Below, one piece after another: positions 24,482 to 35,734 of a stretch of DNA of 64,000 bases. Source of the stretch: Hydractinia symbiolongicarpus (lineage: Eukaryota > Cnidaria > Hydrozoa > Anthoathecata > Hydractiniidae). The notes beneath the pieces were generated by a model. It was given only the letters and a program-made list of their open reading frames with translations. It was not told the DNA's origin and searched no databases. The first letter of the stretch is position 1; every line of letters begins with the position of its first letter. The position numbers and the translations under genes are program-made. Location: the NCBI RefSeq assembly GCF_029227915.1, contig NC_079888.1, positions 18,826,001-18,890,000 on the forward strand, given 5' to 3'.

Positions 24482-25980
24482 CTTTTGTACTTAAGGTGGC
24501 TAAAGATTTATTTCCCACAACCTGGTTTGTGGTTTCAAGTTTCTATACGCCACGCGATTTGTTCCCTTTCTGATAATCAAGAGTCGTGTGCTTTCACTGT
24601 TTTCTCGACTGAGTCCTTCCTGTGCTTCCCTCAGAACACCAAGCTTTTATTTTTATCTAGTGTTTAATCCGTGTATAATTGTGTGTGTGTGGAAAAGGAT
24701 GGGGAAAGGGGGGGAGGGGGTAGAAGGGGGTGTAAATGAATAAACATATATTGAGAATACACCTCCACGCTTTTTTATTGTCATGATCAACTTGGGATCG
24801 GACCAGAATCTTGTGTTTGCTTGCTCAATTAGCCTGGTAAATTGACATTGTCGTTGTATGTAACATGAACTTTCACACAAGGAAAATCTTGGAAGCAATT
24901 GCTGTTGTTTAAATTTCTGTAATTTGTCCATTTATTTTTATTTTTTTATTTACTCACTTCGGGATCGGTGTTGGACAAGTTGCTTCGTGTTTTGAAGAAT
25001 TTGACCTTATGTTGCTTACAGCTTGTTACTTACATAAAAATGCGTGTATTTCCAGAACAATAAATATAATACCTCATCGGGGAATAAAAAAGTAGGGGGT
25101 AAAGTTAATCGGTGAAAATTTCACTCACCATTACATAGAATTAATTAGTTTCCCCAGAATAAAATTGGGTCTCAATAAGGAGAAATATATCTACTTCCTT
25201 GCTATATTTTCCCGTCTGTAATCATTAAAATTCATTAGTTAGTATGAAAACTAAGTCGATTAAAACAAAATTTAAACATTTCAATACAAAATTTTTAGTC
25301 GAGGATTAAGGAAATCGGGGAAAAATTAGTCACCAACCCTTAAATTTAGTCACTTTTCCCTGGTTTTTTTTCCTTGATAAGGTATATTTCCAAATGAAAT
25401 ATTTTAAATTTTATCCACTATTTGGTGGTCTAACGAAATTTTCTCAGCCAAAAGATTTTCTAAATATGCATAAATACACATTTTCCGAATTATTTCTTTC
25501 ATATTTCGCAGTTTTTTCCAACTCTTTTAAGGAAAATGAATGTGATTTTAGAAAACCTTACCTGAAGTTTAAAAAGGACAGAAATTTTCAAAATCATGCA
25601 GCAAATAAATAACCTGTTACGACGATTTATTTAATTTTATTACACTTGACCACTGCTTCAAACCAGACGTATTATGAGAAGTCGAAAATTTAGCAGACTT
25701 TGACCGTGACAATTACACCACCGAAACAGTAATTCCCAAAGTCCAAATAGGTTTATTTAGCCATGCTTAGTCCAAAAACAATAACATAAAATCATAAATC
25801 TAAAGTTTCAAACATATAATTTTAAAAACGTGTAATAATTCCAGAATAAATTAAGATTGGAATAATTTAAAATCAGAATAAATTAGTGAATCCATACACA
25901 CAATAAAAAAATAGCGAAAATATGCATTTAAATATCTTAATCACGGAGAAATGACCTAAAATAGACAAAAGAGTAATTAG
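24482..25980. other. AT-rich, no gene recognised
   Basis: The stretch contains a GT/G-rich tract (24678-24735) and otherwise A+T-rich sequence. Frames of up to 92 codons lack any motif. Confidence 0.5.
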
Positions 25981-25984
25981 GAAA

Positions 25985-26110
25985 TTATACTACCATTTAC
26001 GCGTCAATTGCGAAGAGGAATTATACTACCATAATTTCTATACTACCATTTCGGGAATTATACTACCATTTTCGGGAATTATACTACCTTTTCGGGACTT
26101 ATACTACCAC
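25985..26110. repeat. short interspersed phrase ATTATACTACCATTTTCGGGA
   Basis: The phrase TTATACTACCA recurs at about 25985, 26021, 26038, 26060, 26080 and 26100, usually with a CGGGAA spacer. It directly abuts the trinucleotide array. Confidence 0.7.
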
Positions 26111-26111
26111 C

Positions 26112-26387
<276 letters not shown>

Positions 26388-26840
26388 GTTTGACCGTAAA
26401 TAAGAAGCATTGTTAATATGGCAGAAATTAGCCCAAAAGGAAAATTAAAACGTTTGTTAGATGCCTAACAGGCATTCACATCTGTCATAAGTATTGGGTA
26501 ATAGCTTCGTCAATGTCATCATAATTTCTTAACTTTTTTAAATGAAGAGGAGACTTTTTAATGATTTGGTTCGTGATTTCTACATCTTTTATTCGTCAGC
26601 GAGACTTGATTAAACTGTAATTTGTAGTCTGCCTTAAAAGGTTGTGAGCGTTAAACTCGTGACGTAAACGAAATGTCCGCCATTTTAGATTAACTTACGT
26701 CAACATTTGTTTTAACAAATATTTATGTTTTTTCTTAAAACTCTCCTGAAGGAACTTGTGCTTTAAAAAGCTTTTTAAAGTAAAGCTAGCAAAATTATTG
26801 AAAAAAAAGTTAAACAGATAATGAAGAATCGCGGTAAGCA
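26388..26840. other. no gene seen
   Basis: A+T-rich sequence without motifs. A short ATG frame at 26821 ends in a GTAAGC donor-like site after five codons, which could be the first exon of the following small ORF, but no support was found. Confidence 0.35.
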
Positions 26841-26846
26841 AATTAA

Positions 26847-27107
26847 ATGCTTGCTACTGTCATTCCACGGGTTGATGTTGACATCAATGTCAACAAAGAA
26901 GATATTTCTAAACAAGTACAGCACGCATATGGCATGTTAAATAGTTCGTTTAAAAGTGTTTATTCTACACCTGCCTTTTATAACAGCTGCATTTTGGATG
27001 AGGCTGTTCCTCTCTCAACATACTCCAGCCTGGATGCAGAGATTCCCATCACAGTTGGGGGGGACGTTAGGGATATGATGATACTTTCTACGATTGCGAC
27101 ACATTGA
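26847..27107 (+). CDS. hypothetical ORF, 86 aa
   Basis: The first ATG of the frame lies after AAATGCT-type context, and the frame closes at 27105-27107. The composition is balanced and protein-like (VIPRVDVDINVNKEDISKQV near the start, DAEIPITVGGDVRDM near the end), with no signal peptide or membrane segment. I do not recognise it. Frames nearby do not extend it. It may be a gene fragment or chance. Confidence 0.25.
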   Translation: MLATVIPRVDVDINVNKEDISKQVQHAYGMLNSSFKSVYSTPAFYNSCILDEAVPLSTYSSLDAEIPITVGGDVRDMMILSTIATH

Positions 27108-27344
27108 CAATTAGGAGCAGTTTGTGCGCAAATGAATTGACATTGATCAGCAACACGTATTCAACCATGGAAAGCTTGATTTCACTATCTCAGGATGATG
27201 CATGAACTCGTGACATTTTGTACACAAACAGTGAAAAACAGGGTAAAGAAAACTTTATAAAACGGTGAATATTAAACTTTTGATCAAATTATTTAATGTT
27301 CTCGGGGCTGGGATATTAACTTTAAGTACACTTGTATACATAAA

Positions 27345-28075
27345 GTTAACCCTATTCGGTCCGGGGTTTTTCGAACATACTATGACCGGGGGGGGGGGGC
27401 GGGGGGGCGGATTCCGCCCCCCCTCAATAACTTTTCATAGGGTTGTTCAAATTGAATCAAACTTGGCACACTTATAGTACGTCATAAAAGAAACAAAATG
27501 GCGCCAAAAAAAATTTGCTTGCGTCAGCACATTTTCTGTGACGTCATCAAAAGCTTAAAAATTGTTAAAAATGTCACTATCTGCTTAAAATACAATTACT
27601 TTTGTTCTAGAGCGAATTTTTACATTCTGTTTGAAGTTTCTGAAAGCTAAATAAAAGTTATTTAACATATCTTCCGGTTTTTACATGGATCGGATGAAAA
27701 ATTGCCAAAAATTGCCCGAAAATCCGTTTTTTTTTCGATTTTCGGGTAAAATCCGACAAAATCGGGAAATCGGATTAGTCACGTGTTCAAATTATTCCAA
27801 ATGATTCTTCTTGATGAAACAAAGTTGTGTTGCAAGTTTCAAGTTCTAAGGATAATCCTAACAGGAGTTATTATATTTTCCCCATTATAAGGATTTCATA
27901 GAGATTTTTAGGGGTAGTTTCGAGTAATGGCCAATATCAAAGCCTCTGAAAGGTATGGGACCTAAAAAATTAGCATGCAGGTGTCTAATAGATAAATGTT
28001 GAAACTCAGTAAGTATCATAGCCATATAACAAAGCAATCAGGAGTTATTAAAAAAAAACCGTCAGGGGGGCGGAA
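27345..28075. repeat. dispersed repeat with GC-rich hairpin ends
   Basis: The left end has TTCGGTCCGGGG, then a G run and GGCGGATTCCGCC (a perfect short palindrome). The right end has CAGGGGGGCGGAATCG. Between them is non-coding sequence with two CGAAAATC/GATTTTCG-type inverted phrases near 27720-27745. Two G runs at 27390-27412 could form a quadruplex. It looks like a non-autonomous element. The borders are approximate. Confidence 0.5.
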
Positions 28076-28239
28076 TCGTAAGCTTTTAAGAATAAATTAA
28101 GGGAAATTGTTGCTTATGCCACGTTTTAAGGCAATGTCGCTACATGTACGTAAGATTTTTACATTATGAAGAGAATGAATGATTTTGGTTTTAGAACACC
28201 GCAGTTAGTATATATTATAGCTACTTTATTTTACTTTGT

Positions 28240-29093
28240 GGGTATTTTCATTAATCGGGTCAATCCATCGTTTCGCTGATCTTTCTCGTCTTTGCGTACC
28301 TACGAAATCCTCTTTAAAAGCTTTCTTCACTATACTGTTCGAAGGCAGTCTACAGACATGACCGAAACATTTGAGCCTTATCTGTGATATTGCTTGTCCT
28401 ACCCAACATATTTTTAAAAGCCTAAGTCCTAAAATTTAAAGTCTAGAGGTTTTGCTCCTTTAAAGAATATGCTCATATAAAGGAACACATATTAAAGACA
28501 CATTTTTAATTTTCGGCTTACATCCTTTTTTGACCAAATCTTTTTCTTTAGATTTCCAAAAGCAGTTATTGCAAGAGCTGTTCTTTTTTTAACATCTAGA
28601 GATGTAGCTCGAATTATTGATCCAAGGAAAGCGAAGTGTTCAACTTTGTTGACCGCAATATGATCCAACGCGAGTTCATCTAGATCATCAGAAATAACTT
28701 TGCATGTTGATGAATTTATTTTTAATCCAAATTTGCTACAAGCGTCTAGAATATTGCTGAAATCAGGGTTGTGTCATCTGCATATTTTAAGTCTAAGTTT
28801 AAATTGTCTAAAACGAGGTCTTGTTGGAGGCTCTCTACCTCCTTTCAAGACGAAATCGAGAAACAGATTGAAGATAGTCGATCACAGAGGCAACCTTGTC
28901 TTACTCCTACAGCTACATGGAACAATTCTGTTATGTAACCATCAATTACCACAGTACATGTGAATTTGTTGTACAGGTTTTCGATGATGTTCACAATCTT
29001 TTTGCTGATACCAATTGTGCTTATCATCTTCCACAGTAACTCAGGCAGCTTGCTTTTATTAGCGCGAGGGAAGCAAAGTTGACTAATTGTCAT
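28240..29093 (-). pseudogene. LINE reverse transcriptase, 3' half, decayed
   Basis: On the minus strand 29093-28845 encodes LLWKMISTIGISKKIVNIIE and AVGVRQGCLCDRLS, which match RT palm motifs (GVRQGC-LSP). Further on, broken frames give KFGLKINSSTCK with VEHFAFLGSII, then RLKCFGHVCRLPSN and RWIDPI near 28260-28400, the usual C-terminus of RTE/Jockey-like LINE proteins. Frameshifts and stops are frequent. No endonuclease domain is present, so this is a 5'-truncated copy. Confidence 0.75.
28425..28492 (+). repeat. partial copy of the 29.6/35.7 kb repeat
   Basis: CCTAAGTCCTAAAATTTAAA followed by CTAGAGGTTTTGCTCC and GCTCATATAAAGGAACACA matches the outer part of the larger repeat at 29564, in the same orientation. 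Confidence 0.8.
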
Positions 29094-29560
29094 TCATTGT
29101 GTATTCACTTAACAAAGTACACCAACAGGAAGGTAGGTCAATGGGACTTGTACTTCATCAGGGAGGCATAATAATAATGTCAGAGTGGAATAAATATAAA
29201 ATTTCGTGATTCAAACCGCTACGCAAGGAATCACATATATTTTAGACTGCTGAAAAATTCAATTTGACCGGCCAGTTTGGATCTTCGATGGTCAGTATGA
29301 CCAGCAGTAGTCAAATATTTATTTTAAGCTCTGGTATCACATTGTACGCTAAAATCTTTATACACTGTTGCATTATTAACAGTACTTCTTTTCAAAAACC
29401 ACAAAGATATTCTTCCATTTTTCCTTTATTTGCCATTGGATTCTTACTTGCATATGTAATGTTGATGACGCAACATTGGATCAAAACTTGTAAGTAAATG
29501 TATGTATGCTTAAGTGAATGTTTTCTATGTTAAGTAGAGAGTCGGTATGTTAATCCATGT
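29094..29560. other. no gene recognised
   Basis: The 77-codon frame at 29264-29497 has a hydrophobic stretch but no homology that I recognise. No other signal is seen. Confidence 0.4.
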
Positions 29561-29563
29561 GAT

Positions 29564-29977
29564 TGAAGAATAAAAATTACAATATGCACGCACAATGATA
29601 AACCCGACCTAAGTCTTAAAATTTAAATTCTAGAGGTTTTGCTCCTCTAAAGAATATGCTCATATAAAGGAACACAGTTCTTCCTTTTTCCAAGGAGGTA
29701 ATTGGCATAAAAATTAAACAAAAAAACAGACAGAGAGAGTAGGACAGCACTTCTGTAAAGGGTACAAGGGTTTCGAGTCATATTCCTGAACCAAGGTACC
29801 CAAAATGTCTAGCTGAGTCACCTCAAAAGAGGTCTGCGAACAGTCTTCGGCAGGAACTAGACATTTCTTTCATCCATAACTTTTCATCTGTCCTACTCTG
29901 TAAAATCTTGTGTGACTGGGGTAGGAAGTGATGTCGTCACTCTCCAAAGATAAGACCAGTGCAGTCAAACCCCCTTG
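29564..29977 (+). repeat. left copy of a ~415-bp inverted repeat pair
   Basis: The sequence runs from GAAGAATAAAAATTACAATA to GCAGTCAAACCCCCTTGG. It matches the reverse complement of 35735-36152 along its whole length with scattered differences. Shared landmarks are CTAGAGGTTTTGCTCCTCTA, GAGTAGGACAG, AGGGTACAAGGGTTTCGA and GTCGTCACTCTCCAAAGATA. No coding frame runs through it. Confidence 0.85.
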
Positions 29978-31125
29978 GTGTCTGCAATGTGGAACTGTAA
30001 ATTTTTTTAAAGCAACGGTGCCAAGTATTTTAGCCAAAAAGAACGGCTTCCCAACATTTCTTTCTATTTAGAAAAAGGTTTATAGGGATGATCAGAAAGC
30101 TAATGCAATTTGGATGTACTGAAGCTAATTGAATTTGGCTGTACTGAAACAAACACCGATGAATGCGGAAACTTGACGATTTAATATAGCAACGTAAGTT
30201 TGCGCAAGTTTAAACTACACTGAAGAGGTGTATTACTGCTAAAATGGGGAGACGAATATAAAAATGCTGTATTTAACTGACTCTGCAACCCTTCTCTATA
30301 ATAATAGCCGTCGTCTGTCTGTCTGTTCAAAAGGGTTACCGATATTCCTTTGATCTTTCCGCGAATTTTTAGAAACCAGGGGGTTGTTTAATTGGAAATC
30401 TTATGATTTATCAAAATATATTACAAAAATTAATATATTTCCTTACATAACTTAATTAATTTAATTGATAAACTTATTATTTAAAAAAAAATTAAGTGAT
30501 TAAAATAAATTCATTATTTAAATGCGCCATTTTTAGTAATAATTTACCCCCGTCACCTTAATCGTTGATTTCGCTCAGGAGCCACAGAAAACAAATAGGA
30601 TGCTTTTACTGACAATTTAACTGACTTTTTTTGACCGCTCTCACGTGTATACCAATCAAAACGCCTGATTCTTTGGAAAACCAATCAAGACTTTCGCGGC
30701 TGGGACATGCCAACGAAGAAACATGATGGCCATTTTAGTTTTTAAAAGTAATGGTGGTCAGTGTTGTTTCTAAGTCTGTTTCACCTTTTTGTCTTCTATA
30801 AGCTTTTTATATTTGTAATATTTGTTTTTTTTATGTTCTAAAATGTAAAGATAAATTCACGTTTTTTAGTTACGTACAGATCTTAAACCCCCTAGTTAGG
30901 ATTAGGATTTTTGGCTTGGAATAAATATTTTGAAGGCTAGCTAGCTAGCTAATAGCCTTACTTTTTACTAATTTTGTTTGGTATAAGAGGTTTTTCTCTA
31001 ACCCAACATTTATTTTTATGTTGAGGATATAGACATTTAGCTATCTCATAAATTTAACTAAAAAGTGAGAGTATAAAAATTCAGTCTTTCTTGGGAATCA
31101 CGCCTATACGAATGTCCAACAATGT
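29978..31125. other. AT-rich interior with one dyad-repeat scrap
   Basis: There is no gene. Positions 30298-30385 (ATAATAGCCGTCGTCTGTCTG) are a diverged copy of the repeat found in tandem at 19281. AGCTAGCTAGCTAGCTA occurs near 30938. Confidence 0.45.
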
Positions 31126-31129
31126 TTAC

Positions 31130-31560
31130 CTGGACTAACCGCTTAGCCCTGTGCAAGAAGCGAATGAATGTTTCTTGTGTTTTCATTTAAATAGAGTCTG
31201 CAAGAAAGTTTTTTTCAATTATTATCCCTATACACCTGTGTAACACCATTTAACTGTACTAAGCGTTCAGTCCTGTGTGACGAATAATTTTTTAACTTTT
31301 ACAAAACCTTGACCGATTGTTTTTGCTATGACGGAGTCACAACGGTTGTAAATTGTGTTTTTATTTCAGCCTTTGTTGCGGGAAAGTTATTTTTTGAAAA
31401 TTATGTTACAGTCGCAACACTATAATGGTGTGTGCGCTTCACTTGATTTAGGACATACTGCATACCTGTACTAAAGCGCTCCACCTGACTGTGTCACACA
31501 GTTTGCAGTTCTTTTTAGGCGCTCCTTAGGGCGTTCAACAACAGTTACTTGTGGCTCATG
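31130..31560 (+). repeat. dispersed repeat, shared with 47270-47780
   Basis: Both places share TGTACTAAGCG-type phrases and, in order, GTGTGTGCGCTTCAC or GTGTGTGCTTCACA, then ATACTGCATACCTGTACTAA followed by AGCGC. The copies have diverged. Neither encodes a recognisable protein. Confidence 0.6.
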
Positions 31561-31976
31561 CGACTAGTTCATACTTATTAATACAGTTTTTAATGTGCGA
31601 TATATGCGCAAGCTACATTTTGCTACACGATTGTTTCTATTCCAGATTTTTTCTTGCAGCTAAAGGATAGACTCTACTTAAATTGCAAAGTAAGTAAGTA
31701 TATATTCCTGTATCAGGAGCAGATAAATACAGTCTATGGATATTCAGCTCATAGATACTACGATATAAATAGGTATACGATATAAATATACTATACATCC
31801 TAAATATTACGTGTACACGTTTTGCGTAAAGTATAAACTATGAGATATAACCTTCTATTTTTCCATAGAAAATATCATAATGGTAGGAAGTAATCACGCT
31901 CATACAGAGGGAAGCCATAGAAATAGCAAAGATAGAAGGACTATGGAACCTTTGGATTGGGATTGAAAACACTTAC

Positions 31977-32075
31977 AGCTAATATGACCCACTGGTTACA
32001 GTTATCACATTTGACAGCTCTGTGGTTTTTGGCTACACCTTTTCTGCAAATTCTGCAGGGGTATTTAATAACCAT
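31977..32075 (-). pseudogene. PHD-finger-like exon fragment
   Basis: The minus-strand frame MVIKYPCRICRKGVA ... AVKCDNCNQWV has the C-x2-C ... C-x2-C-x2-W spacing of PHD fingers carried by retroelement and transposon proteins of marine invertebrates. It ends in a good donor (GTAAGT at 31976-31971). No following exon is found toward lower coordinates, so it is a fragment. Confidence 0.5.
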
Positions 32076-32315
32076 GATCCCTGCAAGGTTACATGTTGCT
32101 ACAGGAAGCTAGCTATATAAGGATATATATAACTAGGGAAATGTGGTCTAACACCAAGCCGAAATGTATTATTCTTGGATCCGGGCTGACGTCACACCAC
32201 TGAAGATTGGCCAATCTTCGTGCATGCGCGGGTAACTGCAGTGAAAACAAACGTTTTGTGCTAGCTGTGGAAAGCTTTTTTCACTGCGGCTTACTGTAAG
32301 AGAAGGTCACACTAT

Positions 32316-32388
32316 GAGGAGTCGAACCTGGGTTTCCTACTGTTTAAAACAGTGAGGTGTCCTATCACTGGACGATCAACACAGATGT
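32316..32388 (-). ncRNA. tRNA-like sequence (tRNA pseudogene or SINE head)
   Basis: On the minus strand a D-arm GTCC-AGTGATA-GGAC and a perfect B box GGTTCGACTCC are present. An ACTG/CAGT stem encloses TTTTAAA, which places UUA at the anticodon position, a UAA-reading anticodon. The acceptor strands pair poorly and the T stem is incomplete. It is therefore probably a tRNA-derived relic, not a suppressor tRNA. Confidence 0.5.
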
Positions 32389-32425
32389 GGCTATAAAAAT
32401 AGACGGTTTGACGTTTAAAGTCATG

Positions 32426-33351
32426 TCACTGACTTTTTGGTTCACTGTACACTATACCATCACCAAGATTCATAAGTGCAGCACAAACAGTAACAAGCTT
32501 AAATTCTGATTCAATTGCTTCATCAGAGAGAGACTTTGTCATTGTAATGGGTATTATTGGTCCAGTAAGAATGTTATATCTGTTTTTTATTAACCCAATC
32601 ACACGTTCAATGTGAATACGTATTGAAGCTATTTGATGAGTAGTCTGTACCTCCTGTGCAGACAATTGCTTTTTTCCCTTTGTGAAACTAGGCATAATAA
32701 GTTTAACGCTACAACCTGCTGCAAACTCATTGGTAAGGTAAATCCACGATTTGCAAGTATTTGATCTTCAGGGTGATGATATTTGCTACTGATAAAGCCA
32801 CTTTGCTTGACCAACTCAACATCTGACACTCTACCATCCCAAGCCTTTGAAAGAAAAGAAATGGATCTTTGAGGCAAGCAAGCAATTAAGAATTTAACAT
32901 TTGAGTGTTTTTTGTAATTTGAATAAACCTCATTACGTGCATTGAACTTTTTTGGCCTGTCAATAAAAATTTCAGTGCAATCAATAATACTAGTCAACCT
33001 TGGAAAATATTGTTGGAAAACATTTGGAAGAGAGTGAATGCTTGCATCATGATCAGGCCAATGTATTAGCCATGATAATTTTGTAGAGAGTAAGTCGATC
33101 CACCTTTGGAATACTTAATGGGCAGTACTTCGTGGACAGTTGAATTGGTCTGCCATATTTTCAAATTGTAGGTTCAAACGCAGCTTTGCAAGAGTCATCA
33201 GCAACTGATCTTTGAAAGGCATCTTCGATCGAAATTTTTTTGGCAACGAATTTTTCACCATGTCAAAAACAGTGTCAAATTGATCTTTGTTTACTCCAGT
33301 GTAATATTTAAATTTTGCTGGCTTTTTTTTCAGATGTTCATAGCATATCAA
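32426..33351 (-). pseudogene. DDE_4-type transposase (PIF/Harbinger or ISL2EU group), broken
   Basis: From 33351 down: a start region (KKPAKFKYYTGVNKDQF), then PFKDQLLMTLAKLRLNLQFE, an in-frame TAA at about 33118, then LTSIIDCTEIFIDRP (first Asp), AWDGRVSDVELV (second Asp), ILANRGF, a one-base frameshift near 32745, and QIASIRIHIERVIGLIKNRY (catalytic Glu). This is the order of DDE_Tnp_4 transposases. The lesions (one stop, one shift) are few, so inactivation is fairly recent. No THAP domain was found upstream in frame. Terminal repeats of this element are not identified. Confidence 0.85.
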
Positions 33352-33589
33352 TTTACTCTCAAGATCATTAACTCTAATTTTTGCTTTTTGAAGAGCTTCT
33401 GTCAGATTATTATTTCAATTGAATGTTTATTATCCAAAATTGAGCTTGTGATCTGGGTACTTACATTTGTTAGAGTTGCACCATCCGATTTAAATAACTC
33501 TTCTGTGTATGTGTTGTTTTTTGTGAAAATGTAAAAAATGTCTGATTAACATACACATAAAAGGGGGAGGGTTATCTTTCCCTAGCGGT

Positions 33590-34260
33590 TTTGTATTACC
33601 GCGGCTGTTTCTGTCACAAGCAGTCTACCGTGAACCTAGAGTTTGCTCACTCTTCACTCTCTTATAGAGGAATCATAAGAAGCATACCAAGGGGGTAAGG
33701 GGGTTCGACTATGTCTCGTCTTTGGGTGCGACGACCCCACTTTTTACACCAGTCCAGTAGGGAGGCCAAGTTCACTTGGTCTACAGGGTTAACGATCCTG
33801 CTTACCCATAGTTATTCTTTTAAGAAACTCTGCAAGGGGGTGTGAAATTTCTCTTTCATGTCTTCGTCGTTTTACGCCCACGCATATCACCCCAGTAACT
33901 TCAGGCTGGTCTTGACCAAGGCTGGTCCTAAGCATCAATCACCTGTTTAAGGCTGAGTGTTGGTATCCCGTAACACGTGTAAAGCTACAGCCAGGTTCAC
34001 AAGTCCTGACGCATAGGTAGTTGTTTGCCATCTTTTTCAATATATTTTGTTGTTGTTTTTTTGTTTTTTTGTTGCAATATTTGTATTGTCCAGAGTTGCT
34101 TTTTCAATTAACTTGGTTGTACAGACCATCCTTGTAAAAGGGAGATCTTGCTTTGCATAGAGATCTTTAGGGGGTTTAACCTCTACCACTTAAAATACGA
34201 GTCATTAAACTATTCGAATCACTACAGCTTGCTGTTTTGTTATCTCATAATCATTAAAAT
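33590..34260 (-). repeat. dispersed repeat, second copy at 41130-41700
   Basis: Both copies begin TACCGCGGCTGTTTCTGTCA, share CTAGAGTTTGCTCACTCTTC, TCATGTCTTCGT and CAGCTTGCTGTTTTGTTAT, and stop matching at about 34255 and 41698. The 41-kb copy lacks an internal ~90 bp. It appears to be the 3' part of a minus-strand retroelement. Confidence 0.85.
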
Positions 34261-34660
34261 TAAATTCCTCAAGAATCTTAATAGCCTGATTTTCTACTTC
34301 TTTGTTTGATATATCATTTGAAATTCCCATAATCTCCAGGCATTCCCTCCTGGAGTATTGTTGCTGTTCGAACGTATCCCTTTCAAGGTCAATGGTTCGG
34401 CTATTGAAGTCACCCGGCTGAAGCTCATTGTTATTGTTGTTATTGTTCATCAATATATCTATATCTTGCTTAATTTCCTGGACTTCAGCAGAGAGACTAT
34501 CAAGCCGGTCCTGTTGAAGTAGGGCTAGTTCCAGTATTGTTCTTTGCTGTGTAGTTCGTCTCTTGATAAATTCTTGTCTCCGAATTTCACAGGTTTTTGT
34601 AGCGACTTTGTGGTTTGCTTGTTGCTATTCCTTATACTGCCAGAGGCAGGCGTGACGTCT
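34205..34660 (-). pseudogene. retroelement ORF1-like coiled-coil protein, partial
   Basis: The minus strand from about 34660 has a continuous frame rich in Q/L/E (LELALLQQDRLDSLSAEVQE), then an asparagine run, then LERDTFEQQQYSRRECLEIM and GISNDISNKEVENQAIKILE. The coiled coil followed by a YSRR-LEI-GI motif is common to ORF1 proteins of LINE-type and related invertebrate elements. The frame closes at 34205, and the rest of that element (RT) is missing. Confidence 0.55.
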
Positions 34661-34664
34661 TGTC

Positions 34665-35305
34665 GGTTCAATGAGTTAGATCAGTAGCTTTAACAGTATA
34701 ATTCAGTTAAAAAAACTTGATGTTTGAGCTTTATGACCACGGCGACACACGTGTTCACAGTACGGCTGCCATGTTAAAAAAGTAAAGAAAGTAAAGTAAA
34801 GCGTTAATTCAAAATACATTATATCGAGAGTCCTGAAGTATTTAATGCTCGTTTTAGCCCATTCCCATAAACAGGCGAAGTCGCTATGCGTTATGGTAGT
34901 TGCAGTAAAAACAAAATAAGCATGGCTAGCACAACAGCATAAAAACAGAAAACAATGATTTTGCTATTCTTAATGAACCTGAAAACAGTTTTTCTCAAAA
35001 CTTTCTACTAGTATATAGTTGCAACTACTTGCCGCCCTTGTTTACCGTGATACGACAATTGTTCTTTCAAAGCTGATACATAAGCACCCCTTATTTTCCT
35101 AAGCGATGATTAGCCACAATACCAACCATGACCTCAGGGATGGTGTTCTTTTTATAAACCCTAGGATCGAGGTTGCACCAACACGCGAAGTGCACAATGA
35201 AAGGGTACTCAGTGCGTTTTATCTGATCACTGTGTGCACATTCTACCTCTGCAAGCTTATATGCTAGTTTAAATCTGAAAGTTACATGCACATTTGATTT
35301 TGTTT
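34665..35305. other. no clear gene
   Basis: The minus-strand frame 35291-35091 (66 codons; contains PFIVHFACWCNLDPRVY) looks protein-like but I do not recognise it. It may be another transposon gene fragment. The rest is non-coding. Confidence 0.35.
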
Positions 35306-35309
35306 CTAG

Positions 35310-35539
35310 TGGATTATTTCAAGAGCAGCACACAGTCTGTCTCTTGTCGCAAGCACTACAACTTAAGGGCTGTTATTAACCACTCCGGAAATTTGAACAA
35401 TGGGCATTACACTACTGTTGCTTATAACCAAGTGCATGGTAAGTGGTTTCATTGCAACGACAGAGCAGTGGTCCCTTGCAAACAAAGCTTGCTTAATGGT
35501 GTACAACCTTACATCCTTTTCCTTGAAGAGGTTAGGTAA
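35310..35539 (+). pseudogene. terminal exon of a ubiquitin-specific protease (USP)
   Basis: An acceptor (TTTCTAG at 35303-35309) opens a frame with YNLRAVINHSGNLNNGHYTT, then GKWFHCNDRAV and PYILFLEE before the stop at 35539. This is the His box of C19 (USP) deubiquitinases, where the His of GHYT is catalytic, and the residues after it match the family C-terminus. The Cys box and all earlier exons are missing within the window. It is probably an exon carried or stranded between transposable elements. A still-used exon of a distant gene is less likely. Confidence 0.65.
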
Positions 35540-35561
35540 ATTGCAGTCAGCACCACAACTT

Positions 35562-35734
35562 CCGGCTTACATCAGCAAGGGGGTTTCACTATTCTTATAT
35601 TTTTTAATTTTTTATTTTTTTATTATTTTTATTTATTTATTTATTTATTTTTTGTAGTCTTGTCATTGCAGAGTGACGACTCCACTTATTACCCCAGTCA
35701 AAATAAAAGCAAAAAACAAAAAAAAAATACGTCA
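35562..35734 (+). repeat. tail repeat with GCAAGGGGGTTT...GACGACTCCACTT core
   Basis: ATCAGCAAGGGGGTTTCACT and AGTGACGACTCCACTTATTA are split here by a T-rich run. The same two phrases adjoin each other at 35732-35805 and, in relatives, at 33690-33775. Confidence 0.6.

Noticed and set aside
32316-32388. Functional UAA-suppressor tRNA
   Set aside because: The acceptor strands do not pair and the T stem is incomplete, so it is recorded as a tRNA-like relic.
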